From assembly GCA_947177395.1 (NCBI GenBank), contig CAMWUI010000002.1, forward strand, positions 1 to 64,000: 64,000 nucleotides of DNA, given 5' to 3'. The notes beneath the pieces were generated by a model. That model was not told where the DNA came from. It worked only from the letters and a program-made list of their open reading frames with translations, and made no database searches. A program made the position numbers and the translations under genes. Shown here one piece after another: positions 37,882 through 47,086 of this stretch. The DNA is from an uncultured Paraprevotella sp. GTDB lineage: Bacteria; Bacteroidota; Bacteroidia; Bacteroidales; Bacteroidaceae. Each line of letters begins with the position of its first letter. Within the stretch, counting starts at the first letter, position 1.

Positions 37882-40044
37882 ATGAAAAGAAAAATCACAG
37901 CGTGGCTCCTGTTGCTGGCCTGTTGCCTCAGCACACGGGCGGATGAAGGCATGTGGATGATGAACAACATCAATCCCAAAACGATGGAAATCATGAAACA
38001 ACTGGGCCTGAAACTGACGGAAAAAGAAATGTATAATCCCGAAGGCACGTCGCTCAAGGATGCCGTGGTCGTCTTCGGCGGATTCTGTACGGGTGTCGTT
38101 GTGTCGCCCGACGGACTCGTGTTCACCAACCACCATTGCGGTTTCTCGTCTATCCAGGCGTTGGCCACCCCGCAGAACGATATTCTGCAAAACGGATATG
38201 TGGCGCGCACCCAGGAGGAAGAACTGCCCGCCGAAGGACTCTTCGTCATGTTCCTCGACCGCACGGAGAACGTCACCGACCGCGTGAACGCCGCCGTACA
38301 GGAAGCCTGGAACAAACATCCGGAAGCAGCCAAGACATACGGAAAGAACTGGAAACGGGAAATAAGAAAACAATGCATAGACTCGCTCTACACCGCCATC
38401 CGGCAGGAATACATCGACCGGGACAGCACCAAAGACGTCGTCATGCAATCTTATTACACCAACAACGAGTTCTACGTGAACATCTACACCACATACAACG
38501 ACGTGCGACTCGTCTTCGCCCCGCCCCGCAGTCTCGGCAAATACGGCGGCGAGACGGACAACTGGATGTGGCCGCGCCAGACGGCCGACTTCAGCGTATT
38601 CCGCATCTATGCCGACTCCCTCAACCGTCCCGCCCGGTATTCGGCCGACAACCGCCCCTACCGATCCAAGCGCTATGCCCCCGTCAGCCTGGACGGATAT
38701 GAAAAGGGAGACTACTGCATGACCGTAGGCTTCCCCGGCTCCACCAACCGCTACCTCTCCTCCTTCGGCATCAAGGAACGCATGGAGTGCAGCAACGAAG
38801 CCCGCATCAACGTGCGCGGCGTAAAGCAGGGCGTCTGGAGCAAATGGATGGATTCCGACCCCACCATACGCCTCCAGTATGCCGCCAAGTATGCTCAGAG
38901 CTCCAACTACTGGAAAAACAGCATCGGCATGAACCGGGCACTCGAACGCCTGGGTGTCATCAAGGAAAAGAAAACACTGGAGAAGAAACTCTCCGCATGG
39001 TGGAAAAAGAACCCCGACACGAAAGAACGTTTCGGTTCCGTACTGAAAGACCTGAAGAAGGCCTACGGGAAAAGAGCGGAGACCTACCGCGCCCTCAATT
39101 TCCTGAATGAGACCTACCGCGGCATCGAAATCTTTGAACTGAGCAAGTTGCTCAAAAAGCTGTACCAGGAAAAAGACTCCGTCGAACGGGCCGACCTGAC
39201 AAACCAACTGGAAACTTTCTACAAGGACTACAACCCGCAGGTGGACAAGGAAACCGCCGTCGCCCTGCTCCGCAACCTGGCCACCGTGGTCCCCTCGAAA
39301 TACCTGCCCGACTTCTACAAGGACATCCGGAAGGAATATAGGAAAGACTACGAGGCTTACGTAAACGCCCTCTTCGACAGCCTCCCCTACACCGACGCCG
39401 CCTACTATGCGCAGCACGGAGCCGGCGAGGACATCCTGCAAAGCCTGGCCCTGAAAGACGCCGAAAGCATGTCGCAACAGATTTCCCTCCAGTCTATGCA
39501 CATCCGGAAATACAACGAAGACCGTAACTACGGCGAACAACTGCTCTGCCAGGCACTGCTGGAGATGGAACAGGATCAGCCGCACTATTCGGACGCCAAC
39601 TTCAGCATGCGCCTCAGCTACGGATTTGTCAACGACTACACCAGCGAAGGCACGCACCACAATCACTACACCACCGTGGAAAGCCTTCTGGACAAAGTGG
39701 CCCAGGCCGACAAAGTAAAGGAATATGCCATGGAACCGGCCGTAGCCGATGTGTTCCGCACCGGTGATTTCGGTCCTTATGCCGACCGCCGGACCGGCCG
39801 GATGCAGCTCTGCTTCCTGACCAACAATGACATCACCGGCGGCAACTCCGGAAGCCCAATGTTCAACGCACGGGGCGAAGTCATCGGTCTCGCCTTCGAC
39901 GGCAATTGGGACGCCATGAGCAGCGACATCAGCTACACGCAGGAACTCACCCGCTGCATCGGTGTGGACATCCGCTACGTGCTCTTCCTTATGGACCGCT
40001 GGGGAGGCGCCGACCGGTTGTTGCATGAACTGGGCGTGAAATAA
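37882..40044 (+). CDS. S46-family dipeptidyl-peptidase, DPP7-like
   Basis: This 720-aa secreted serine exopeptidase has a signal peptide (1-20). The catalytic His lies in LVFTNHHCGF, and the catalytic Ser in ITGGNSGSPMFNARGE. The residue controlling specificity in this family falls in LAFDGNWDAM: Gly at this place is the DPP7 type (prefers hydrophobic P1), whereas DPP11 has Arg (FDRNW) and prefers acidic residues. It probably works in the periplasm, freeing dipeptides for uptake. It lies 36 bases after the DUF389 gene and 47 bases before ddh. Confidence 0.92.
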   Translation: MKRKITAWLLLLACCLSTRADEGMWMMNNINPKTMEIMKQLGLKLTEKEMYNPEGTSLKDAVVVFGGFCTGVVVSPDGLVFTNHHCGFSSIQALATPQNDILQNGYVARTQEEELPAEGLFVMFLDRTENVTDRVNAAVQEAWNKHPEAAKTYGKNWKREIRKQCIDSLYTAIRQEYIDRDSTKDVVMQSYYTNNEFYVNIYTTYNDVRLVFAPPRSLGKYGGETDNWMWPRQTADFSVFRIYADSLNRPARYSADNRPYRSKRYAPVSLDGYEKGDYCMTVGFPGSTNRYLSSFGIKERMECSNEARINVRGVKQGVWSKWMDSDPTIRLQYAAKYAQSSNYWKNSIGMNRALERLGVIKEKKTLEKKLSAWWKKNPDTKERFGSVLKDLKKAYGKRAETYRALNFLNETYRGIEIFELSKLLKKLYQEKDSVERADLTNQLETFYKDYNPQVDKETAVALLRNLATVVPSKYLPDFYKDIRKEYRKDYEAYVNALFDSLPYTDAAYYAQHGAGEDILQSLALKDAESMSQQISLQSMHIRKYNEDRNYGEQLLCQALLEMEQDQPHYSDANFSMRLSYGFVNDYTSEGTHHNHYTTVESLLDKVAQADKVKEYAMEPAVADVFRTGDFGPYADRRTGRMQLCFLTNNDITGGNSGSPMFNARGEVIGLAFDGNWDAMSSDISYTQELTRCIGVDIRYVLFLMDRWGGADRLLHELGVK

Positions 40045-40091
40045 AGACCTTTTAAGCAAAAACAAATACGAACTCAAAAAACAAAAAAGAA

Positions 40092-40991
40092 ATGAAGAAG
40101 ATAAGAGCAGCCATCGTCGGTTATGGCAACATTGGACACTACACCCTCCACGCCCTGGAGGCAGCGCCGGACTTTGAAGTGGCCGGCATCGTACGCCGCA
40201 ACGGAGCGGAAAACCAGCCGGCGGAACTCGCCGCCTACCCCGTGGTGAAAGACATCCGCCAACTGAAGGACGTGGACGTAGCTATCCTGGCCACCCCCAC
40301 CCGTAGCGTCGAGGCATACGCCAAAGACATACTCGCCCTGGGCATCAACACCGTAGACAGTTTCGACATCCACACACAGATCACCTCTCTGCGCCGATCG
40401 CTCGACGAGAGCGCCCGCGCAGGCCAGGCTGTGTCCGTCATCTCTGCCGGATGGGACCCGGGTAGCGACTCCGTCGTGCGCTCCCTGATGCAGGCCATCG
40501 TGCCCAAGGGCATCAGTTACACCAACTTCGGCCCCGGTATGAGCATGGGCCACACCGTGGCCGTGAAGGCCATCGACGGCGTACAGGCCGCCCTCTCCAT
40601 GACTATCCCCACAGGCACGGGCATCCATCGTCGCATGGTCTATATCGAAGTGAAGGACGGCTATCGGTTTGAAGACGTGGCCGCCGCCATCAAGGCCGAC
40701 CCCTATTTCGCAAGCGACGAGACACACGTGACGCAGGTGCCCTGCGTGGACGAACTTCTGGACATGGGGCATGGTGTCAACCTGACGCGCAAAGGCGTTT
40801 CGGGCAAGACGCAAAACCAGCTGCTCGAGTTCAACATGCGCATCAACAACCCTGCCCTGACCGGCCAGGTGCTCGTCTGCGCCGCACGCGCCAGTATGAA
40901 GCAACAGCCCGGCTGCTACACGATGATTGAAATCCCCGTCATCGACCTGCTTTACGGCGACCGCGAGGAACTCATCAGCCACCTTGTGTAA
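40092..40991 (+). CDS. ddh: meso-Diaminopimelate D-dehydrogenase
   Basis: This 299-aa NADP-dependent enzyme has the nucleotide-binding start AAIVGYGNIGHYTLHALE, the substrate-pocket segment SAGWDPGSDSVVRSL, and NFGPGMSMGHTVAVKAIDGV. It makes meso-DAP from tetrahydrodipicolinate in one step for lysine and cell-wall synthesis. Full family length. It is the last gene of the plus-strand run from 33662, with a strong terminator downstream. Confidence 0.94.
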   Translation: MKKIRAAIVGYGNIGHYTLHALEAAPDFEVAGIVRRNGAENQPAELAAYPVVKDIRQLKDVDVAILATPTRSVEAYAKDILALGINTVDSFDIHTQITSLRRSLDESARAGQAVSVISAGWDPGSDSVVRSLMQAIVPKGISYTNFGPGMSMGHTVAVKAIDGVQAALSMTIPTGTGIHRRMVYIEVKDGYRFEDVAAAIKADPYFASDETHVTQVPCVDELLDMGHGVNLTRKGVSGKTQNQLLEFNMRINNPALTGQVLVCAARASMKQQPGCYTMIEIPVIDLLYGDREELISHLV

Positions 40992-41047
40992 ACACCCCGG
41001 CCCTCTCTGTACAATAAGAGATTGTGCCGCAAGTAAAGTTTTGAAAT

Positions 41048-41083
41048 GCACCCCGAAAGTTTTTTGTCTGACTTTCGGGGTGC
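41048..41083 (+). terminator. Terminator after ddh
   Basis: A 13-bp perfect inverted repeat (GCACCCCGAAAGT at 41048-41060 with 41071-41083) has a T-rich loop and is followed by GGTTTATTT on the plus strand. Confidence 0.75.
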
Positions 41084-41164
41084 GGTTTATTTCACCGGAT
41101 GCCTAAGTTACAGATCCGGACACACGGCAGGTACAGAATCCGCACCGGAAGTTCTGTTTGCCCT

Positions 41165-41445
41165 GTCCACAACGGACAGTACTCCATTATCCCAAGTGAA
41201 CAGCACTCCACTACCCCAAGTGAACAGCGCTCCATTACCCCAAGTGGACAGCGCTCCACTACCCTAAGTGAACAGCGCTCCACTCGGGAAATGAACAGTT
41301 GTTCACTCGGGAAGCCGTTTGTTGCCTGTTCGGGAAGCAGGCTGCATACGGCGACGGAAACCGTCTGCATAACGCGCGCGTACGTGCGTGTGTGTGTGAA
41401 GGAGGGTGGTGCAAGATGCAAGATGCAAGGTACGCCGCGGCTCCG
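41165..41445 (-). repeat. Dispersed repeat, copy B, inverted relative to copy A
   Basis: Read on the minus strand this repeats the blocks of the element near 27.2 kb in the same order: CTTGCATCTTGCA, CACCACCCTC, the CA-rich and ACGTACGCG stretch, CAGACGGTTTCC, GGCTTCCCGAG, the palindrome GTGAACAACTGTTCA, and four or more 24-bp units (on the plus strand ACTACCCCAAGTGAACAGCG...). By eye the two copies share most positions; the exact identity was not computed. Confidence 0.8.
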
Positions 41446-41480
41446 GCATGCCGTATCTTGCTTAATTCACTATTTCCCAA

Positions 41481-41531
41481 AAACAGCGATGCTGCAACGT
41501 AACCTTCCGTTACGATACAGCATCGCTGTTT
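41481..41531 (-). terminator. Hairpin with A/T flanks, bidirectional terminator candidate
   Basis: A 14-bp inverted repeat (AAACAGCGATGCTG at 41481-41494 with 41518-41531) encloses a second small inverted repeat (GTAAC/GTTAC). On the minus strand it is followed by TTTTTGGG. It lies between the dispersed repeat and the 1552-aa gene. Confidence 0.55.
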
Positions 41532-41607
41532 ATATATCCTCCGGACGCTATAGGGACCGGAGGACGGACACCTGCTTTTTCTACCGTAGGAACAAACAGA
41601 CAAAAAA

Positions 41608-41642
41608 CAGGCTGCGGCGCCAATGAAGCACGCCGCAGCCTG
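41608..41642 (-). terminator. Intrinsic terminator of the 1552-aa protein gene
   Basis: A GC-rich 12-bp inverted repeat (CAGGCTGCGGCG at 41608-41619 with 41631-41642) is followed on the minus strand by a TTTTTT run, about 43 bases beyond the stop codon. A textbook intrinsic terminator. Confidence 0.85.
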
Positions 41643-41684
41643 CGGATTATCGGGTTCCGCCCGAGGGAACGGAACGAAAGGTTA

Positions 41685-44600
41685 TCACTTCACGACAAGT
41701 TTCACCGTCTTGCCACCAGCTTCCACGAAGTACACACCGGGCTGCAGGTCTATCGTCTCGGATGCATCGAGCGACGAACGGTGTGCCACCCGCACGCCGT
41801 CGGCCGAGTAGACATTCAGCGACAGACCTTCCATGCCGCTCACCACGATGGCGCGGCTCTTCACGTCGATACGGCCGGCACGAACCGTGGAATCGATGCC
41901 CGTGACGAGCATGAAGACGGTGTTGGACAGCGGATGTTCAGTCTCCACGCCTGCGGCCTCCGTTACGACGGACACGTTGTAGGAGTGACTGCCGCGGCCG
42001 GCGTCGGCGTCGGTATATTCGGTCGAAAGAACTTCCGTGGCCAGGACTTCGCCGTCGCGATAGATGTTGTAGGACTTAATCCGCGCGTCCGTGACGGGCG
42101 AGTAGACTATATCATCGAGGCAAATGCCGAAGACGTCTTCCGTACGGTAGTGGAAAGCGAAGTACTTGGCATCTTCGGGGAGAGTCAGCGACAGCGTTAT
42201 CCATCCGGTAAGACCCTTGGAGAATGTTTTCAGCAATTTGAAATCACTGGTGTCGCGTCCCGTCGTGGAGTAGAGAATGTCGATATACTCGGCGCCGTAG
42301 TCCTCGGAAAGAATGTTGAAACTGAAGCTGAGATCAGTACCACCGATGACTTCGGGCGAGATGAGCCAGTCGTCGGCCGCGGTGCCGTCGGCAGGCGTCA
42401 CAGCAAGGAAGAACTGACTGCCGCTGTTCGGCGTCAGGTTGGTGGACAGACCGAGAAGGTCGCTGTTGAACACCTGGAAGCCCTTGGGCAGACCGGCGCC
42501 TTCGTAGTTGAAGCCCACGCCGTAGATATCCTTACCATCGCCGTCGATATTGAGCCATCCGCCAATGTTCTCGGCATAGGTGAACGGTTCGTAAGACTCT
42601 ACATCATCCACGCCCGTAAGACGCATGGCGGGTTCGCTCCAAGCGAGGCTTACGCCTTCCTTACCGGAAAGAGCGGCTGTGAGGTCGGTGACGACGGGCA
42701 GGCCACCGACCGTGATTTCCGTCTCCTTCTCGTCGGCGTTATCATCGGGCACTTCGTCGGTGAAATCAGCAAGTTCGAAGCGGAGGACGTAGCCGCCTAT
42801 CATGTCGGTCGTGGGGACGAGGGTATAGGTATACTGTGCTGTCTCACGGGCGCCGAGTGTGGCAACATCGGACGTCGCGTCGGACGTGAGGACAGTCGTC
42901 GTTCCATCAGCTGCCACGAGCGTGCAACGCACCTCGGGCAGGGCAACGGCTTCGGTTCCTCCGTTGGAAATCTTACCCGTGAGAGTGTATTCCGTACCGA
43001 CGGTCATGGATGCGGGAGCGGAGAGACGTGCCGTAAGCTGCTTCTCATAGATGCTTTCGAGGGTGTATCCGCCCAGAACGAAGACGCCGGGAACGGAGAT
43101 GTTTTCGTCGAAACAGATATGCAGACGGAGGTTGACCCACGTGCGTCCGATGAGGGACTGCGGGAGGTCGAACCCTACGGTGGTCCACTCGCCGTTGCCG
43201 CCGGCGGCTATCTCGCCCACCTTGATGTCACGGGCGTCGTACGTGTCGGCATAAACTTCTACAACCGGGGCAAGGGCAGAGGCGTAGTAGCGGAAGCTGG
43301 CACGCACGCGGGCGGAAGCTCCGACGGTGGTAAACTTAGGCAGAGCGATGCGGCCGTAGCGGCAAGTATCGCCTTCTTCGAGACGGAAGCAAAGGAGAGC
43401 GTCGCCATTGCCTTCTTCAATCGTAGGAATGAGAAGAGCGGGATCGTCAAGGAACCAGTTGCCCGTATAGTAGCTGTCGGGCAGCTCAGGCACGAGAGGC
43501 TGGTAGGTGACGGTAGCAGCGGAGAAGTCCTCGACCAGCGGCAGGGGGTACGGGGTGCCAAGAACGCCGTAGGCCAGACCGAGCTGCGATTCGCCTTTCT
43601 CGTTGGTGGCGGAGATGCCCACGTAAGAGATGGACTGAAGGACGGCGGGGCTTACTTCAAACGTATAAGTATCCGTGCCGGCGGGCAGTTCGCCCAACTT
43701 GTTCCAATAGGTGCCGCTTTCGTCCACGGGCACATAGACGGTGTGTGTCAATCCGTCGGGTACTACAACACCGCCGTTGACGCCCTTCGCGGGATCGATC
43801 CATGTGAGGGTCATTGAAAGGTTGTCCTCGCCGACAGTCCAGGTCACTTCAGGTGCCGAGGGCTTGTCGATGCCGCAGAACACGGATACTTCGGCCGGTT
43901 CGCCTTCGCCTGTAGAGGCGGCTGATACACTGACGGTGAAGAGGTTGTTACCCTCGCGCGCGCCGATGGTGACGGACTGCATGGAGCCCGGCGTGCCATC
44001 TACGCTCTGCGTCTCGCCCGTGGGCGAAGTCACGGTGGCCGTCAACTGTTCGTCGGCAGGCAGTTCGCCACCGAGGATGTCGAGCAGCGGCATACGGAAA
44101 CCGACAGTGGCGCTGAGTGCACCGGTGGGGTCGGCCTCGGCGGTCAGGTTGTCACAGGCTTGCGGGGCACGTGCCGAGAAGCCGGAGTCCTCGATCCGGA
44201 GGTTGCGCACCCTGAGCGTATGACCTGTCTCGGCCGATACAGCGTGGATGCCGACAATATAGTTTCCTGCCTCCGGAGCGATATAAGTAGCCGCGAAGGG
44301 GGTGTAGAGGAAGCTCGCCAGGTCCTCCTTGCGCACAAGCACAGTGGTCATGGCCTCGGGAGCGGCCTCACGGCCTATGCACATTTCGAAAGCCTCGGGG
44401 TACATTTCGGTATAGGCACGGGCTTCGATGCTGATGTTGTAGATGCGCGAGGCGTCGTCGATGGCGACAGCTGGGAAGAATACCCATTCGTCGGCGGCTG
44501 TGCCTTCGCTAAAGGTGTAGTTCAGTGCCTTGTCCGTGGTGTTATATGTCCACGTATTGCCGTCGCCGTTGGCATCGACGATAGTCAGTATCTCAAATTC

Positions 44601-46343
44601 GCCGGCCGTGGGTTCCATAAGGAACGGCAGCGGATAGGCATATCCTTCGGGATTAGTCACCTTGACGGTGCGGGTAACGGAAGATCCCATCAGGCGGTCG
44701 CCGTTCTCCTTGACGTAGGTAGCTACGCTTACGGTGTGCGTGCCGATCGGCAGTTCCATCGGTACGGTCACTTCGGTACCGGGCTCGGCGGGTTCCACCT
44801 GCGTGTATTCCGCTCCATCCACGGTAACGACAAGACCCACGGCCGATGTCATCGGTTTGCCTTCGACTGTGAGCGAAGGTAACGTCACCACGACAGCACC
44901 CTGACGTCCGTCAAAGTCGAGACTCTTTATTTCCGCCGGGGCGGGTGTCACATCTGGGGCTCCCTCCACATGCACGTTGCCCACGTAAAGGTTCCACATG
45001 TCGCCGTCCGACGTGGCATGAATACCGATCACCCAGTTTCCACCCTCTTCAAGGGTTATCTTTCCTGTGTACGTATCCCAGATGGTGTTCGTTATGTTGG
45101 TGCAGGCCATCATGGAAGTCATGCTTTCCGGTTTGGCCTCGCGTCCCACGCAGATTTCAAACGACTCGGGGCAATAGTTTGCCTCGCACTTGGCGTCCAC
45201 CGACAGGTCGAAGGCCCCGCCCTTGGCACCGAAGTTCACCGGTGGCAGGAACACCCAGTCGTCGGCACTCTGCGAACCGTAGGTATACTGGAAAGCGCCT
45301 TCCTGACTACTGTACGTCCACGTTTTGCTGTCATCGTTGACGTCGAGAACGATACAGTCGCCGAAGTCCTCCTCCGTCGGCTCCATGTCGAACGGCAGGG
45401 GACGGGCGCCGGTGTTGCGCAGGGTGACTTCTTCCGACACGGCACCGCTTTCAGTGGTCTTCCCGTCCGCAGTCAGGTAGGCCACATAGCTGATGGTGTG
45501 CCGTCCCGAAGTCAGGGTCATCGCCACCTGCTTCAGCTCTCCGGCCACACACGAGGGAGAATCCTGCCGCACTTCGTCGTCAACCAGCACTTTCAGGCCC
45601 ACGCTACCGTTTATCGGCTCGCCCTGCAGGGTTTCCGAGGGGATACGCACCGATGCCGTGTAGTCCAGTCCGTCGGCCGAACTCTCCTCGATGGCAGGCT
45701 TCAAGGGTATGGGGTCGGTCAGTGCCTCCAGCGAGATGTTGCGCACGGAAATACCGCTCTTAAACTTATCGGAATTGGCGTGGAAACCGATCCATTGGAT
45801 ACCCGTACCGGTGGGCTTGAACATCTGTCCGTAAGTCTTGTAGCTTGTGTGCTTGAAATTGTCCACGTCGAGAACTATCGTCATGTCCTCGGGCGTGGCT
45901 CCCGCTCCGATGCCCACTTCGAGGCACTCTTCGTCACTGGAATACTGCGCCTTCATCTCGAAAGAGAGACTGTAGAGCACGTTTTCGTCCTCCACCTCGA
46001 CGGGGATGAATGCCCAGTCGTCGGCAGCCGAATTGTAAGAGTAACCGTAGTTGATGCACGTGGTCGTGCCGGAACCCATGAAGTTCCACGTCTTATTGTC
46101 CTCGTTGACATTCACGATCACGAAGCGGTTAAACTCCTCGCGCGTGGGCGCCAGCGTGAACGGAACCGCAAAAGGCACCGTCCCGTCACTCTCTGATTTC
46201 AACTTAATGGTCCGGGGATTCGCAAGCTGCTGCACCTTGGACCCTCGTGTCTTCACCGGTTTCAGTTTGCCGTCGGCATGGGCGAGCCATGTGGAACCGG
46301 CAACGAAAGCGGTGACAACCGATAGAAATGTAACAAATCTCAT
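41685..46343 (-). CDS. Large secreted multi-module protein (choice-of-anchor/MAM-like modules) with T9SS sorting tail
   Basis: This 1552-aa protein has a signal peptide (1-23). Three homologous modules start near residues 55, 318 and 573, each opening with a PF..ePT..eF motif, then NdDnkTWtY, then ADDWvFlP, then a CiGreA.PE.M segment and GiHA.S. Ig-like linkers with V.vP. strands separate them. A fourth lectin-like module starts near 933. A fifth (about 1251-1420) has the cleaved-adhesin pattern SQFFLAVTPADGTAADDWLISP and FAFHYRTEDVFGICLDDI. The C-terminus (LNVYSADGVRVAH, then LQPGVYFVEAGG) is a type IX secretion sorting domain. It is probably a surface or released adhesin. It has an optimal promoter and strong terminator, so it is monocistronic. 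Confidence 0.78.
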   Translation of the reverse strand: MRFVTFLSVVTAFVAGSTWLAHADGKLKPVKTRGSKVQQLANPRTIKLKSESDGTVPFAVPFTLAPTREEFNRFVIVNVNEDNKTWNFMGSGTTTCINYGYSYNSAADDWAFIPVEVEDENVLYSLSFEMKAQYSSDEECLEVGIGAGATPEDMTIVLDVDNFKHTSYKTYGQMFKPTGTGIQWIGFHANSDKFKSGISVRNISLEALTDPIPLKPAIEESSADGLDYTASVRIPSETLQGEPINGSVGLKVLVDDEVRQDSPSCVAGELKQVAMTLTSGRHTISYVAYLTADGKTTESGAVSEEVTLRNTGARPLPFDMEPTEEDFGDCIVLDVNDDSKTWTYSSQEGAFQYTYGSQSADDWVFLPPVNFGAKGGAFDLSVDAKCEANYCPESFEICVGREAKPESMTSMMACTNITNTIWDTYTGKITLEEGGNWVIGIHATSDGDMWNLYVGNVHVEGAPDVTPAPAEIKSLDFDGRQGAVVVTLPSLTVEGKPMTSAVGLVVTVDGAEYTQVEPAEPGTEVTVPMELPIGTHTVSVATYVKENGDRLMGSSVTRTVKVTNPEGYAYPLPFLMEPTAGEFEILTIVDANGDGNTWTYNTTDKALNYTFSEGTAADEWVFFPAVAIDDASRIYNISIEARAYTEMYPEAFEMCIGREAAPEAMTTVLVRKEDLASFLYTPFAATYIAPEAGNYIVGIHAVSAETGHTLRVRNLRIEDSGFSARAPQACDNLTAEADPTGALSATVGFRMPLLDILGGELPADEQLTATVTSPTGETQSVDGTPGSMQSVTIGAREGNNLFTVSVSAASTGEGEPAEVSVFCGIDKPSAPEVTWTVGEDNLSMTLTWIDPAKGVNGGVVVPDGLTHTVYVPVDESGTYWNKLGELPAGTDTYTFEVSPAVLQSISYVGISATNEKGESQLGLAYGVLGTPYPLPLVEDFSAATVTYQPLVPELPDSYYTGNWFLDDPALLIPTIEEGNGDALLCFRLEEGDTCRYGRIALPKFTTVGASARVRASFRYYASALAPVVEVYADTYDARDIKVGEIAAGGNGEWTTVGFDLPQSLIGRTWVNLRLHICFDENISVPGVFVLGGYTLESIYEKQLTARLSAPASMTVGTEYTLTGKISNGGTEAVALPEVRCTLVAADGTTTVLTSDATSDVATLGARETAQYTYTLVPTTDMIGGYVLRFELADFTDEVPDDNADEKETEITVGGLPVVTDLTAALSGKEGVSLAWSEPAMRLTGVDDVESYEPFTYAENIGGWLNIDGDGKDIYGVGFNYEGAGLPKGFQVFNSDLLGLSTNLTPNSGSQFFLAVTPADGTAADDWLISPEVIGGTDLSFSFNILSEDYGAEYIDILYSTTGRDTSDFKLLKTFSKGLTGWITLSLTLPEDAKYFAFHYRTEDVFGICLDDIVYSPVTDARIKSYNIYRDGEVLATEVLSTEYTDADAGRGSHSYNVSVVTEAAGVETEHPLSNTVFMLVTGIDSTVRAGRIDVKSRAIVVSGMEGLSLNVYSADGVRVAHRSSLDASETIDLQPGVYFVEAGGKTVKLVVK

Positions 46344-46405
46344 AGAATATTATTTAAAAATAAAAATGTGTCCGATAATAAAAAGATACGGCGCATAAGA
46401 AGTTG

Positions 46406-46437
46406 CAAAGGTACGCAACTTTCCATAGCACCGCAAA
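46406..46437 (-). promoter_or_regulatory. Consensus Bacteroidota promoter of the 1552-aa gene
   Basis: On the minus strand TTTG (46434-46437) is followed by exactly 20 bases and TACCTTTG (46406-46413). This is a full match to the TTTG-N19-21-TAnnTTTG housekeeping promoter. The start codon lies 63 bases beyond. Confidence 0.8.
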
Positions 46438-46471
46438 TCTTTTATAAGAAAACGGAAATATCCGAAGACAA

Positions 46472-47086
46472 CTAAATAGGAAACCAGACAAACACCGCCG
46501 CATCCCACAGGGCATGCGACACTATCAGCGCCGAGAGACGACGGGGAAACAGGCGGTAGAGCGCTCCCCACACCGCACCGGCCACGAGGGCTGCCATCAG
46601 CAGCATGAAATTGCAGGCTCCCGCATGCACCAGCGCATAAACGGAAGTGGTGAGAACGAACCCGACATCGGGCGTCCAGCGTTCGGACAAAGTGCGCTGG
46701 ACATATCCCCGCCAGAATATCTCCTCGGCCGGTCCTATCAAAAACAGCAACAGCACGGAAAGCGTCCAAGGGGAATAGCCGGACTTCATGCCGTAAATAA
46801 GTTCCACCTGAGGACGGGCGAAGGAGAAAAGGCACGAAGCTACTTTGTCGCCCACCCAGAAAACGATCCACAGGAGCAAGGCAATGCCTATGCCCCACCC
46901 CACGTTAGCCACGGACCAGTTCATACGTCGCCATCCATCGGGACGGAAACAGAGGGAAAACAATGTCAGCGTACAGGCCGAAAGGGTCATCATCAGCCAG
47001 AAATCCACCCGCGGAGCCGTCCACGGGGAAAACATTACCGTCCACAGGACGGCCGCCACCACAAGCGTGAACACCAGCCGTCTCAT
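46472..47086 (-). CDS. CPBP-family intramembrane metalloprotease
   Basis: The start at 47086 (MRRLVFTLVV) gives 204 aa; the longer frame upstream runs through menA out of frame. Several hydrophobic helices carry the CPBP (CAAX protease/bacteriocin-processing) motifs: EEIFWRGYVQ (EExxxR), YALVHAG (second motif) and SHALWDA (third motif). These are glutamate/histidine metalloproteases in the membrane. Its start overlaps the end of menA by 4 bases. Its substrate is unknown. Confidence 0.85.
   Translation of the reverse strand: MRRLVFTLVVAAVLWTVMFSPWTAPRVDFWLMMTLSACTLTLFSLCFRPDGWRRMNWSVANVGWGIGIALLLWIVFWVGDKVASCLFSFARPQVELIYGMKSGYSPWTLSVLLLFLIGPAEEIFWRGYVQRTLSERWTPDVGFVLTTSVYALVHAGACNFMLLMAALVAGAVWGALYRLFPRRLSALIVSHALWDAAVFVWFPI

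Larger units (their letters stand above)
40992..41684. other. Intergenic region with terminators and a dispersed repeat
   Basis: No gene is supported. The stretch holds the ddh terminator (41048-41083), the inverted second copy of the dispersed repeat (about 41165-41445), and two further hairpins (41481-41531 and 41608-41642). An open frame at 41099-41626 covers the repeat but consists of octapeptide periodicity and unrelated tail sequence. Confidence 0.65.

Noticed and set aside
37855-40077. 740-aa open frame antisense to the S46 peptidase
   Set aside because: Antisense shadow; the plus strand carries a complete peptidase with all catalytic motifs.
41781-43817. 678-aa open frame antisense to the 1552-aa protein
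   Set aside because: Composition typical of a shadow frame; the minus strand has repeats, signal peptide and T9SS tail.
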